Shown piece by piece: positions 26,675 to 35,368 of a DNA stretch of 64,000 nt. Source of the stretch: Thiorhodovibrio litoralis (lineage in GTDB: Bacteria > Pseudomonadota > Gammaproteobacteria > Chromatiales > Chromatiaceae); contig NZ_CP121473.1 of the NCBI RefSeq assembly GCF_033954455.1, forward strand, positions 1,240,001-1,304,000, written 5' to 3'. The stretch's first letter is position 1. Each line of letters starts with the position of its first letter. The translations under genes and the position numbers were made by a program. Under the pieces are notes generated by a model that had not been told where the DNA came from, made no database searches, and was given only the letters and a program-made list of their open reading frames with translations.

Positions 26675-28362
26675 GCCAGCCCCTGAACGTCGCCCTCTAT
26701 GCCCGTGTCTCCTCCGATCGCCAGGTCAAGGCCGGCACCATCGACAGCCAGGTTGCGGCGCTGAAAGCGCGCATTGCCAGTGATGGCGAACAGCTTCCCG
26801 AAGAGCAGTGTTTCATCGACGCTGGTGTCAGCGGCGCGACCCTCATTCGCCCGCAACTGGAGCGGTTGCGCGATCGCGCGGCCATGGGCTTGATTGATCG
26901 GCTCTATGTGCTGGCCCCGGATCGCCTGGCGCGGAAATACGCCCATCAGGCCCTGCTGTTGGAAGAGTTCCAGCAAACCGGTGTCACCGTTGTCTTTCTC
27001 AATCATGCCGGCGGTGTGAGCCCGGAAGAAGACCTGTTATTACAGATGCAAGGCATGATTGCCGAATACGAGCGGGCGAAGATCATGGAGCGCAACCGTC
27101 GCGGGAAATTGCATGGCGCGCGTCATGGGCGCGTCAATGTGCTTGGCGGCGCGCCTTACGGCTATCGCTATCAGCGCAAGCAACTCGATGGCGCACCGGC
27201 GCAGTATGTGATTGATCTGTCCCAAGCGGCCACCGTGCGGCAAATCTTTCATTGGGTTGGCGTGGATCGCTTCAGTATCGGCGAAGTGACCCGCCGGCTT
27301 GATGCCGAGGGCATTCCCACCGCCACCGGCAAAGCGCATTGGGACCGCAGTGTGGTGTGGGGAATGCTGCAGAACCCGGCCTATATGGGTCGTGCCGCCT
27401 TCGGCAAGACCCAGTCACAGCCGCACCGCCCGCGCGTGCGCCCCGCCCGCCACAGCGCCGAAACGCCCAAGAAGGCCACCTCCGTCGTGCGTACCCCGCG
27501 CGCGGACTGGATTGAGATCCCTGTCCCGCCGCTGGTCAGCGAAGCGCTGTTTCTCGCCGTGGGGGAGCAATTGGAGGAGAATCGCCGCCTGGCACGCCAA
27601 CGCCGGCGCGGCGCGCGCCATCTCCTGCAAGGGCTCATCGTCTGCGGGCACTGCCGCTATGCGTATTATGGCAAGCCTGTCAGCAAAAGCGCGGCCAAAG
27701 GTGGACAATGCTATGCCTATTATCGCTGCGTCGGCACCGATGCCTATCGCTTTGGCGGTGAGCGTATTTGCGACAACAAGCAAGTGCGCACCAGCCGGCT
27801 CGATGACCTGGTGTGGGAGCAAGTCCTGGCGTTGTTACAACAGCCTGAGCGCTTGCAGCAGGAATATGAACAGCGCCTCAATCGCCTGCAGCAGGCTCAT
27901 GCGTCGCACACCGATACAGATGTGCTGGAAAAACAGCACCAGCACCTGAAACAAGGGAAATCGCGGCTGATCGATAGCTATACCGAGGGGTTAATCGATA
28001 AAAGCGACTTCGATCCCAAAATGGCGCAGCTCAATAGCAAACTCGAGCAACTTCACATTCAGATTGAGACAGCTCGCCAACAAGATGCTGGCCAGGCCGA
28101 ACTGTTTCTGGTGATCAATCGGCTGGAGGAATTTGCCGCCGCGATTCAGGAACGTTTAACCGGCCTGGATTTCGAGACCAAGCGCGGCATCATTCGCGCG
28201 CTTGTCAAGCGTATCGAGATTTACCATGAGGAAATCCTGGTGGTTTTTCGGGTTGATCCCGATCCAAACATCGGCGACCCGGATGACAACGGCACCCCGG
28301 AAAAACCATCGGAGCAATCCAATGGAGCTTCAAGTATGCAAGATTGTAAGCGGCGTTCATAA
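26671..28362 (+). CDS. Large serine recombinase
   Basis: A 563-residue site-specific recombinase. The N-terminal resolvase domain has YARVSSDRQVKAG with the likely catalytic Ser14, and APDRLARKYAHQ. A Recombinase domain follows (GGAPYGYRYQRKQ, then GIPTATGKAHWDRSVVWGML), a zinc beta-ribbon with VCGHCRYAYYG and a second cysteine pair (RCVGTDAYRFGGERICDNK), and a C-terminal coiled coil. The last 13 residues (NGASSMQDCKRRS) are read from the start of the RT stub in another frame, suggesting the gene was inserted just upstream of the RT and lost its original end. It looks intact. Confidence 0.9.
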   Translation: MSQPLNVALYARVSSDRQVKAGTIDSQVAALKARIASDGEQLPEEQCFIDAGVSGATLIRPQLERLRDRAAMGLIDRLYVLAPDRLARKYAHQALLLEEFQQTGVTVVFLNHAGGVSPEEDLLLQMQGMIAEYERAKIMERNRRGKLHGARHGRVNVLGGAPYGYRYQRKQLDGAPAQYVIDLSQAATVRQIFHWVGVDRFSIGEVTRRLDAEGIPTATGKAHWDRSVVWGMLQNPAYMGRAAFGKTQSQPHRPRVRPARHSAETPKKATSVVRTPRADWIEIPVPPLVSEALFLAVGEQLEENRRLARQRRRGARHLLQGLIVCGHCRYAYYGKPVSKSAAKGGQCYAYYRCVGTDAYRFGGERICDNKQVRTSRLDDLVWEQVLALLQQPERLQQEYEQRLNRLQQAHASHTDTDVLEKQHQHLKQGKSRLIDSYTEGLIDKSDFDPKMAQLNSKLEQLHIQIETARQQDAGQAELFLVINRLEEFAAAIQERLTGLDFETKRGIIRALVKRIEIYHEEILVVFRVDPDPNIGDPDDNGTPEKPSEQSNGASSMQDCKRRS

Positions 28363-28544
28363 CCCCGGTCGAGGGAAGGGACCCTACTTTGTGCACGCCA
28401 CCGAAGAGCGGAGGATCGGGAGATTGCGTTCATCGCTAGCCACTCCAAATACGATCAGGACGCTACAGAGGTCGCTCTACTTCCAGGCCAAGCAACGAAA
28501 GTTGTGCAGGCCTCGTTGTGAAGCACATCGGAAAGCCGTGTGCG
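28322..28544 (+). pseudogene. N-terminal stub of group II intron reverse transcriptase
   Basis: From the ATG at 28322 the frame reads MELQVCKIVSGVHNPGRGKG and then TPNTIRTLQRSLYFQAKQ, the usual N-terminal lead-in of group II intron RTs (LQR.LY.KAKQ). The sequence then jumps to RPRCEAHRKAVC, which is read from the domain V region. All RT catalytic motifs, maturase and endonuclease domains are absent, so about 400 codons are deleted. The start overlaps the last 40 bases of the serine recombinase gene. Confidence 0.7.
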
Positions 28545-29063
28545 TAATGTGGCGTTGCCATTTATGTGGCGTCCCGTCTTGCGGATGCCGTAGATACTGA
28601 TCGACTGTCGGCCTGGGCGCCACATAAAAGCGTCTGTGCGCGATGACGGCGCTTCCGTTGTTCGGCCCAGGGCTAGGCAGCGGCATCGACCACTGCGGGC
28701 GTGACTAAGTGAGCAGAGGTCTAGTTCCCGAACGACGACAAGGAGATTTCAAGCGATGCGCACGAGCGTCTCCATTACCGCTCCATCCTCTTTGCATTGT
28801 CTCAGCTAGAACGGGCGCTCCGATGCCAGAGGCGCTTTGAGCTGACGAGCGATTGTGCTCTGTCATTTGAAAAGCCTGTAGAACAGGTCATCTTCCTTTG
28901 CAAAAGTGATTTGACCGACATAATCGTTATGTGGCGCCCAGCCTCACCAAACGCTAAGCCTGGTCAGGCGTTTAGGGTTTCACCGCCACATAACCGGCAA
29001 CGCCACATTACGCACATTATGTGGCGCGCCACATAATGTGCGGGAAAATCGCATGCACGGTTT
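28533..29063 (+). ncRNA. Group II intron domain V, split by an insertion
   Basis: The 5' strand AAGCCGTGTGCG (28533-28544) and 3' strand CGCATGCACGGTTT (29050-29063) pair into the canonical domain V hairpin: an eight-pair lower stem including the catalytic-triad position AGC, a two-base bulge, and a four-pair upper stem closed by a GGAAAAT loop. The 493-bp element at 28545-29037 sits in the upper stem, which should destroy splicing unless the element is removed. Confidence 0.75.
28545..29037. mobile_element. 493-bp inverted-repeat element (MITE-like)
   Basis: An insertion with imperfect terminal repeats (TAATGTGGCG at the left, CGCCACATAAT at the right) flanked by the direct repeat GTGCG (28540-28544 and 29038-29042). 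Both ends hold further copies of ATGTGGCG in direct and inverted orientation. The right end plus duplication forms a perfect 32-bp palindrome (29011-29042). No convincing transposase gene is present; a 79-codon plus frame at 28797-29036 consists partly of the repeats. It is probably non-autonomous. Confidence 0.75.
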
Positions 29064-29192
29064 GATGAGGGAGGGCTGGTTGTCAGCGCCATGCCTCGGC
29101 TATTTAGGCACCGCCAAACGAAAGGGGCGGTCAACGGATAAGCCGCGACTAAAGTGTTGGCAACCTGCTCTCTACTCTATCCATTAATTAAT

Positions 29193-31382
29193 CTATTCAG
29201 GGGTAATAACATATTTCCCTACAGCTCGGCAGGACAGTTTGTCCACATAGCGCGAGCCCGACAGATGATACGCACCGCTATCTAACTTGATCGAGTAGTC
29301 CGTATCTAATCTATGGTGCGGCGGAATATTTATCTCTGAAAAACTTTTTGACTTGAATATTTCTTTGCATTTTTTTGAAAATGCCGTCTTGTCGAACGAT
29401 TCACCCCACTTCAAAAAAGCTCTCGCTGTATCAATATGAGTCGAAAACGGAATATGGTAGTGTATACCAAATTCTAGCTCAAACGGAGTGTCTTCATGGG
29501 GTGATGAGATGACTGCATCCGAAACATTCCAGTGGCCATCTGAATCTATCGTCGAACAAACTGATGCATCATCAAAAGAAGATTGAAATTCTTTTGCAAT
29601 TCCAATCGGAACCCGCACAAAAATTGAGCACTTATCAATCTTCGCGTGCTCATCGTTTACAAAAGCTTCGCATTGAGGAATCAACTCACTTTGCGGCAAC
29701 TGAATACTCAGCAGAAATATTTCCCGATCCGCATCATAATCACCAAGAGAAAAAGGTTCACCTGCCTCATCTTCAAGACAGCAACGCACTGAACGCAATG
29801 TGGCATCCACCTGGTCTATCTCATGGAAGACTGCCGCCTGGGCCTGATCAATAATGTCAACAGCGTCGAGTACGATTTCCAATTGTTCACGTTCAAATTC
29901 CTTTTCCTTTGCTGCTTTTACTGCCTTTTCTTCTTTTGCAATTGCAAGTCTTTGCTCAAACTCTTCAGACTTTTCAAATTCCCCGCGTTTCATTTGAGCA
30001 ATGTCGCTTGGGTCTTCCCTTTGCAACGATTTTCGGGCATTCCGGCCGGCGCTCATTATATCATTGGACGTTCGCACTCTTATGTAATCAAACATCAAGT
30101 TAAATTTCTTTTTAATAAGCTCAAGCGCATTTACATTATTTATGCAAGAAGTCAATGAACTCTTATTAGCTGAAAGCTGAAACCGAAGATCATGCAACCG
30201 TTCAATCAGATCACTCTCATAATTTTCGATCTTAGAGAGATACTCCCAATCTGAACCAACTAGCAACTCTTTTTCTTGCATAAATTGTTCTAATTCCGCC
30301 TTAATCTCATTAAATACCAAACTGTCTCCCAAAAAGTCTCTTTCTGAAGAGACAGAATTGTCGGTCTTTTCAATAGCAGATGTTTCATTAGCTGAATCGG
30401 AACCAAGAAACAGTTTTAATCGTTGCCACCAAGATGGCCTGTGATCAGAATGCGACAAATTTTGATTGTTGGTACCAGAAAAAGCTAAGAAAAAGTCCCT
30501 TATTTGTTCTAACCCCACTAAATAATTATCTAGAAGCGCTTGTATAGCCCTTATTTGGTTTATGCTATCCCTATATATATCGCTTCTTTTATCTGACTCC
30601 TGAAGTGCGGTCATAATTTTCGCGAGCTCAGCTTTTGCAAGCCGAACCGATTTATAACTTTCATCCATATCAATTTCTTTAAAGAGTTTATCTATATCAA
30701 TTCGACCAAATCTCATCGAACTTAAGATGACCCACTTTTGGCATTCAGAAGTTCTTTCTAAATCCAAAAAAAATTGATCACCGCTATCCAATATTCTTCG
30801 CCGTTCTAATCCACGAATTGAAACATCCAAATAATCACGCAAGGGGTCGCAAACATCTAGATAAATATAACCAGCAGATATTTCTCTTAAGCATTTCTTT
30901 TTCTGCTTATTATTTTCAAAAATTTTGTCAAGTTGGCTCCAAGATTGCGTACTACAACGAACTATGTCACGGGATATATAACTGATCCTCATATCAATCA
31001 AACCTTTTAAACTCGCGTACCAATCTTCGTCTGTATGGCTCAGCGTGCCGGGTTGCTTGTTGTCATCAATATCGGAAACAAGTGATTCTGCGGATACCTT
31101 GGAAAGCGGACCAAACGAAAACGAATCTGCCAAGACTAACCTTTTCCCAACTTCAAACTTCACGCACTTACCTTCTGCTACTTTATGCTCTAAGGTTTTC
31201 AAATAGTCGCTAAAACGGAAAAAGCGTAATTCACTCAACACGTCTAAAGCATCTGCTCTTTCTCGGCAAGCAAAAGTATATTTATCCTCGACCGTAATTG
31301 TTGACTCATCAGATTGCACAGATAGTGGTGTGCCAAAAACTATTGACAGAATGGCTAACTTCAGTAAAACACCATTCTTCAT
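29193..31382 (-). CDS. Large exported cassette protein, unknown function
   Basis: A protein of about 729 residues from the ATG at 31382 (MKNGVLLKLAILSIVFGTP), with a signal peptide. The body is strongly AT-rich, mostly helical and charged, with a lysine/glutamate coiled coil near residues 465-500 (AKEEKAVKAAKEKEFEREQ) and many scattered cysteines, consistent with a periplasmic disulfide-bonded protein. No family is recognised. Its attC (25775-25873) lies on the far side of the group II intron. Base composition differs sharply from the chromosomal genes. Confidence 0.75.
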   Translation of the reverse strand: MKNGVLLKLAILSIVFGTPLSVQSDESTITVEDKYTFACRERADALDVLSELRFFRFSDYLKTLEHKVAEGKCVKFEVGKRLVLADSFSFGPLSKVSAESLVSDIDDNKQPGTLSHTDEDWYASLKGLIDMRISYISRDIVRCSTQSWSQLDKIFENNKQKKKCLREISAGYIYLDVCDPLRDYLDVSIRGLERRRILDSGDQFFLDLERTSECQKWVILSSMRFGRIDIDKLFKEIDMDESYKSVRLAKAELAKIMTALQESDKRSDIYRDSINQIRAIQALLDNYLVGLEQIRDFFLAFSGTNNQNLSHSDHRPSWWQRLKLFLGSDSANETSAIEKTDNSVSSERDFLGDSLVFNEIKAELEQFMQEKELLVGSDWEYLSKIENYESDLIERLHDLRFQLSANKSSLTSCINNVNALELIKKKFNLMFDYIRVRTSNDIMSAGRNARKSLQREDPSDIAQMKRGEFEKSEEFEQRLAIAKEEKAVKAAKEKEFEREQLEIVLDAVDIIDQAQAAVFHEIDQVDATLRSVRCCLEDEAGEPFSLGDYDADREIFLLSIQLPQSELIPQCEAFVNDEHAKIDKCSIFVRVPIGIAKEFQSSFDDASVCSTIDSDGHWNVSDAVISSPHEDTPFELEFGIHYHIPFSTHIDTARAFLKWGESFDKTAFSKKCKEIFKSKSFSEINIPPHHRLDTDYSIKLDSGAYHLSGSRYVDKLSCRAVGKYVITPE

Positions 31383-31431
31383 TGAGTTTTCGTCCATTAG
31401 ATGTAATTTCTCCAGAAATTTCGCATTTGTG

Positions 31432-31461
31432 GGGCTTATGGGGCCAGGGCTTATGGGGCCA
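31432..31461. repeat. 15-bp tandem duplication upstream of cassette gene
   Basis: The unit gggcttatggggcca occurs twice in tandem, followed by gggtcggtttatttt. The complement of this last part resembles sequence at 32985-33010, a short motif recurring in non-coding parts of several cassettes. Confidence 0.7.
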
Positions 31462-31529
31462 GGGTCGGTTTATTTTCTATGCTTCCAAAACAATTCGAGC
31501 CAGTCCCCTTTCCTTGCTTTCCCTTTCAG

Positions 31530-31910
31530 CTAGAGCTGCCATCGCACTCCACAGTTCTTGCACATCGCTTCGCTGACTGATTCCTTCCGAGATAGGCCAG
31601 TTACAAGTACAGAGAGTCCAGCGGTCAGAAGAGCGCCAGTTGCTTTTCCTCCGCTAATACCCTTCTTTTGCTTGGATCTCATAGTCGCTACGCAGCCCAT
31701 CTTCCCACAATGTGGACATACCACCTCGGTACGCAGAGAGAATCCCTCAATAATATCGGTGAAACCCAGTGGAATGTTTACAATATTGCTGGAAGGCTTC
31801 TGGCTTGCAGATGGGGTCACTGCTCTAGTGATCGGGAACCCACATCCTTGACAAACTTTAGCTTGATTAGAAATGCTCTTAGAGCATTCGGGGCATGTAA
31901 TTAGCGCCAC
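31530..31910 (-). CDS. Double zinc-ribbon protein
   Basis: A 126-residue protein. The N-terminal ribbon is CPECSKSISNQAKVCQGCGFP. A second pair CPHCGKMGC around residue 64 combines with CKNCGVRW at the C terminus. Between them lies a Gly/Ala-rich stretch ATGALLTAGLSVLVTGL that could be a membrane hairpin. No attC separates it from the 734-residue-frame gene, so both may share one cassette. Function unknown. Confidence 0.7.
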   Translation of the reverse strand: MALITCPECSKSISNQAKVCQGCGFPITRAVTPSASQKPSSNIVNIPLGFTDIIEGFSLRTEVVCPHCGKMGCVATMRSKQKKGISGGKATGALLTAGLSVLVTGLSRKESVSEAMCKNCGVRWQL

Positions 31911-31978
31911 TATTGAATACCTCTAGTCAGATTCTAGCGTATTAGGGTGAAATAGGATCTGGGTCGACTTAGCCTCTC

Positions 31979-32061
31979 GCCTAACGCCACGCTCAACTGG
32001 CTCGGCTGAGCGAGAGCGAAACCGGCTTCAAACCGGCTTCGGCTGCAGCACCGTGTTAGGC
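31979..32061 (-). other. attC site 3
   Basis: GCCTAAC and GTTAGGC ends. Arms are gccacgctcaactgg and cttcggctgcagcac, and an internal partial duplication of aaaccggcttc lengthens the site relative to its near-identical relatives. Confidence 0.85.
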
Positions 32062-32101
32062 GATTTACAACGTGCTACCTCCCCGTTTTGCGCGGATTCA
32101 T

Positions 32102-32869
32102 CTAACGCGCAGCGTCCAATATTCGATCAGTCTGAGCGTTGCAGTAATCTATACTGATAGAGGAAGATCCGTATTCTTGAAGACATCTATCTCGGACTGC
32201 GCGAAATTGATTTTGAATTGCAATTTCTCGCGAACGAATTTCAGCTCTGCTCCTCGCAAGGTCAGCTTCCATCTCAGCACTACGTGTTTCTCTTGCAGCT
32301 TTGATCTTAACTGCATAACTCTTAGCTGACTTGATAACTGAATCGACTTCTAACTTTTTTTGGCGAAAAAATTCTTTTTCTATTTGAACTCCAGAATAAC
32401 CTTGCTGTTTTGCAAACGATGCAATCCGATCTTTCAATAAAATTGCTCCTGTAACATTTTTTGTTTTTTCGCGTAGAAAAATAAATTTCTTAAATTCCAA
32501 GAAGCATGGATCTAATGCAGTATTGCCAATCATTTTCATGAGTTCAGCATGTCTACAATTCTTAATACCGTTAGATTCAAAAATTGAGTGTATTTGCGAC
32601 TTAACATTTTCGTAATCTTGATATAGTTTTTTGCAAGAAGTTTTAAATAATCCAAAAAAACCTTTCTCCGCAGAAATGATTTTTAGCATATATTCAATTT
32701 CCCGATTACTAAGCCTGGAGTAATCGCCGAAGCATTGAGCAACAGTGCTCTCGGATAGGATATACTTTGTAGCATATTCCTCGATCTTTCTATCTTCTTC
32801 ACTTTTGCAAGCTGTTAACAATAGGAGCACAATGACAAAAGTAATCACTAAGTTCTTATTGTTTTCCAT
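32102..32869 (-). CDS. Cassette lipoprotein, unknown function
   Basis: A 255-residue protein with a lipoprotein signal (MENNKNLVITFVIVLLLLTAC, Cys21). The mature part is helical, Lys/Glu/Arg-rich (ARETRSAEMEADLARSRAE near residue 195) and has several cysteines. AT-rich. It is a typical cassette gene: its stop follows its own attC and its start lies about 30 bp from the next. No family recognised. Confidence 0.7.
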   Translation of the reverse strand: MENNKNLVITFVIVLLLLTACKSEEDRKIEEYATKYILSESTVAQCFGDYSRLSNREIEYMLKIISAEKGFFGLFKTSCKKLYQDYENVKSQIHSIFESNGIKNCRHAELMKMIGNTALDPCFLEFKKFIFLREKTKNVTGAILLKDRIASFAKQQGYSGVQIEKEFFRQKKLEVDSVIKSAKSYAVKIKAARETRSAEMEADLARSRAEIRSREIAIQNQFRAVRDRCLQEYGSSSISIDYCNAQTDRILDAAR

Positions 32870-32897
32870 CGCTTACTTCCTTTTGTTCGATTTTTCA

Positions 32898-32969
32898 GCC
32901 TAACGCCACGCTCAGCCGAGCCGGTTGAGCGATAGCGAAACCGGTTTCGGCTGGAGCACCGTGTTAGGC
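32898..32969 (-). other. attC site 4
   Basis: GCCTAAC/GTTAGGC ends. Arms are cgctcagccg and cggctggagc, with one extra G on the right arm giving the minus-strand orientation. Nearly identical to sites 8, 9, 19 and 21. Confidence 0.92.
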
Positions 32970-33121
32970 GATTGTATATGGGAGTCAGAGAATAAACTGA
33001 CCCTGGCCCCATTAACTCCATTAACTCCCATTAACTCCTCTTGAGCACCATTTTGAGCCGAAGCCAGCACCGGATTTTCGGGTTGAGCCCTACCGACGCG
33101 TCGTTCAGTCGACGCGTATCC

Positions 33122-33166
33122 GGACTTTCAGTCCGCTATTTTAACCCACCGGCTTTCAGCCGGTGG
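33122..33166. repeat. Two adjacent hairpins, REP/IS200-end-like
   Basis: ggactttcagtcc (33122-33134) and ccaccggctttcagccggtgg (33146-33166) are perfect inverted repeats sharing the ctttcag loop. Such paired hairpins are typical of REP sequences or IS200/IS605-type ends. They lie in the 3' part of a cassette between its attC (32898-32969) and the gene at 33209. Confidence 0.55.
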
Positions 33167-33208
33167 TTGTTGAGTCGTTTAATTACCCACGCTCAGATTT
33201 CTCACGAT

Positions 33209-33637
33209 TCATAGTTTCGCGAGAGTTTCTTTTCGTAATTTATCAAATTCTGATTGCGAAATAAGGTTTTTTGTTTTTAAATATTCTAGATTTTCTAAAT
33301 GCTCAGCAATTGAATTGTTCGGGGGTGGGGGAGAATTTTTTTCACTCGCCATACGAACAACAGGCGGTTGAGTTAGGTGATTGTTATGTCTGCTCAAAAC
33401 TTCGTTATGGTTTAGAGTCCATAGTGATAGTATAAGAATAAGGCCAATAACCACACCAACAGCTGTGCCGATAATTAAGCCCATGAAACTAAAAAAACTC
33501 CCTACGAAGCCTCCCAAAACAGCAAAAAATACAAGTACAACCAGAATAATTTGGTCACGACTTTTATCCCGCTGACAGTAAGGACATACATCGCCGAGAA
33601 ACGGTATTTCTTTTCCACAGCCAAGACAAAGCATATT
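33209..33637 (-). CDS. Zinc-ribbon membrane protein with SHOCT-like tail
   Basis: A 142-residue protein from the ATG at 33637 (MLCLGCGKEIPFLGDVCPYC, a four-cysteine ribbon). Two hydrophobic segments follow (residues about 28-72, with FFAVLGGFVGSFFSF and GVVIGLILILSLW), then a polar linker with a Pro run, and a C-terminal LEYLKTKNLISQSEFDKLR motif resembling the short SHOCT domain. Topology suggests a small membrane protein with cytoplasmic ends. Function unknown. Confidence 0.7.
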   Translation of the reverse strand, partial: NMLCLGCGKEIPFLGDVCPYCQRDKSRDQIILVVLVFFAVLGGFVGSFFSFMGLIIGTAVGVVIGLILILSLWTLNHNEVLSRHNNHLTQPPVVRMASEKNSPPPPNNSIAEHLENLEYLKTKNLISQSEFDKLRKETLAKL

Positions 33638-33707
33638 TTTCTCCAAACTTGATCTTCCGATCTTCTAGGTAAAGATTAGAAGAGATCACGGTTTATTAAT
33701 TAGTCGG

Positions 33708-33801
33708 CACTAACTATTAAGCATTTATCCATCGGGCGCTAAGTCGTGAGTCCGATCATGCGCCGAACTCTCAGCGCCCGATGGATAAATGTCTGTTGGA
33801 C
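33708..33801 (-). other. attC site 5
   Basis: CACTAAC and GTTGGAC ends. A long stem is formed by gcatttatccatcgggcgct and agcgcccgatggataaatg. Divergent in sequence from the main attC group but like site 12. Confidence 0.7.
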
Positions 33802-34108
33802 TAAACCGCCTTATGCGCGGTGCCAGTTTCCGGAACGGCCTAGCTGGCAGGCGAGAGCGGATCTGGCAGGGAATATGCTAAAGAGGGTATTGTATCGGCC
33901 GTCTGGTTCAGGCGGCGCGGTTCTATCTTGTTGTAAACAAGTATTTTCTTGTCTCCTGAGGATGGCAGCCTTCATCATTTTGTAACAATCCAGCCGATCT
34001 GCATCGCGCTATCGAATCGGACACGCCCTCTTCCTGTCTCAGTGATTTTCCGAGTATCCATATTTCCCCGTTATCGGCTTGGCGCCAAGCCCCGCCGAAG
34101 GCGGTTTA
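33802..34108. repeat. Gene-free cassette, copy 1
   Basis: About 307 bp between attC 5 and attC 6. It is near-identical to 38782-39088 (shared blocks include gcgcggtgccagtttccgg and ttggcgccaagccccgcc). The only notable frame, from ATG near 33811, is stopped early (taa) in this copy but continues to 49 codons in the other copy, so coding is doubtful. It may be an ORF-less or RNA-encoding cassette. Confidence 0.8.
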
Positions 34109-34172
34109 GTTCAACGCCAGCCTCAGCCGCCGCGAGCGTAGCGAGTGGTCGGACTGGAGGCGTTCGTTAGGC
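34109..34172 (-). other. attC site 6
   Basis: GTTCAAC and GTTAGGC ends. Arms are gccagcctcagccgccgcga and tcggactggaggc, close to sites 1 and 10. Confidence 0.85.
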
Positions 34173-34298
34173 GATTGATTGCGCGTTGATTTAGTGCCTG
34201 CAAAATAATTTCATCCAGACCCTTTAACTACAGACTCGTTAATTACTTAATTACACTATTTGATCCTAACCCCATTTGATCCATTTGATCTACTTTGA

Positions 34299-35291
34299 CT
34301 ACCAAAGGCATGTTTCGCGCAGTGGCTTAATAGCGTTAGAGAGACCAGTTGTCTCAAAAATAGCGGTTACAGGACTCTCGTTATAAGGGGTAACTTGCGC
34401 AACAAAGCTTGAGCTTCTCATGATTTCTTTAATAATACTAATAGTCCCGCCTGGATAAAAGGTTGCTTCATTATCTGTTGAAATTGACCATCGTCCGATT
34501 TTCGCTTTATTTAAACCGATTCGGAAAATTACTTCCGGGGCATCACTGCCAAGATAATCATTCCAATTAATGTAAAGATCAGTTCTATTGCTCTTGCAAG
34601 TTAGAACAAGCCATATTGGCTTTCCCCATCTGGATACTCCACTGGATGCAGCAAGATACAACGAAACGGTTTTTGAGTCATCAAGTGGGTTTGTCTTAAC
34701 AGAAACATCCCATTTACCACGACCCGAATAAGAACCAGAATCCGAATGATTTTTCAGGTCAGATTTATTATATTTTGAACACAGATCGCGCGCATCCTTA
34801 ATGATCTTGCTTTCATCGTCAAATGCCCAGAAGTGACGCGTTGCAGCATTAGGCAAGTCTTCGAACGATATTTGATTTCCCTTGCACCATTCAGAAATCA
34901 CAGATTTCTGAGTTTCTGATAAAGGTGCGTCTGGCTTGAAACTGCAATAGCCTAACTTAAACCCTATTCCTGCGCTACTCCCGAAGTCATCACACCAATC
35001 AACACCAGGATTTTCCTCCATGCAGATGTTCGTCTGTAACTCGAGGGCCTTAGAAGCGCACTTATCCCAATCTTCCCAATCGTTTAGCTTTCCGCATCTA
35101 TTTAGTAAATAGTTTGGGTTCTTATCAAGAAAATTTGACATTTTGTATTGACCCGTTTTGATAGTGCCGATTGCTTCTGAAATCGCAATATCTGCACAAT
35201 TTTCCCAAGCATTATCAGCGTATCCATATGTTGGCAATAGGATGGTTGCAAAAAAATACGTCAAACAGCTGAGTATGGATTGTTTTAACAT
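34299..35291 (-). CDS. Exported cassette protein with TagO/VasI-like domain
   Basis: A 330-residue protein with a signal peptide (MLKQSILSCLTYFFATILL, cleavage near YGYAD). The first 150 residues are cysteine-rich. From residue 185 the pattern GKWDVSVKTNPLDDSKTVSLYLAAS, LVLTCKSNRTDLYINWNDYLG and a late SFVAQVTPYNESPVTAIFET resembles the VasI/TagO family of type VI secretion-associated proteins. The family call is moderate. No secretion genes are nearby, so it is a stand-alone periplasmic protein carried by a cassette. Confidence 0.7.
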   Translation of the reverse strand: MLKQSILSCLTYFFATILLPTYGYADNAWENCADIAISEAIGTIKTGQYKMSNFLDKNPNYLLNRCGKLNDWEDWDKCASKALELQTNICMEENPGVDWCDDFGSSAGIGFKLGYCSFKPDAPLSETQKSVISEWCKGNQISFEDLPNAATRHFWAFDDESKIIKDARDLCSKYNKSDLKNHSDSGSYSGRGKWDVSVKTNPLDDSKTVSLYLAASSGVSRWGKPIWLVLTCKSNRTDLYINWNDYLGSDAPEVIFRIGLNKAKIGRWSISTDNEATFYPGGTISIIKEIMRSSSFVAQVTPYNESPVTAIFETTGLSNAIKPLRETCLW

Positions 35292-35368
35292 GATGAAATA
35301 TCCTATTTGGAACTATTAATTTAACGTCAAAGTCTAAGGAATAGCGGCGAGGGTCGAATTAGTTTACT

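Larger units (their letters stand above)
25960..29180 (+). mobile_element. Degenerate group II intron carrying a serine recombinase
   Basis: The 5' part (about 25960-26480) is a structured, gene-free RNA-like region with the typical group II stretch ggaagtcagaggggtgcata at 26305-26324 near the exon-binding region. Domain IV contains a small gene, a large serine recombinase and the N-terminal stub of the intron reverse transcriptase. Domain V (28533-28544 plus 29050-29063) and a domain VI-like stem ending in ctactctat (to 29180) follow. The RT catalytic part is missing and domain V is interrupted, so self-mobility should be lost. The exact 5' end is uncertain. It is inserted about 90 bp downstream of attC 2. 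Confidence 0.75.

Noticed and set aside
28797-29036. 79-codon frame within the 493-bp element
   Set aside because: Its end is made of the element's own ATGTGGCG repeats and nothing suggests a transposase.
33746-34170. Two plus-strand frames over the gene-free cassette
   Set aside because: They cross the attC sites and are not conserved in the second cassette copy.
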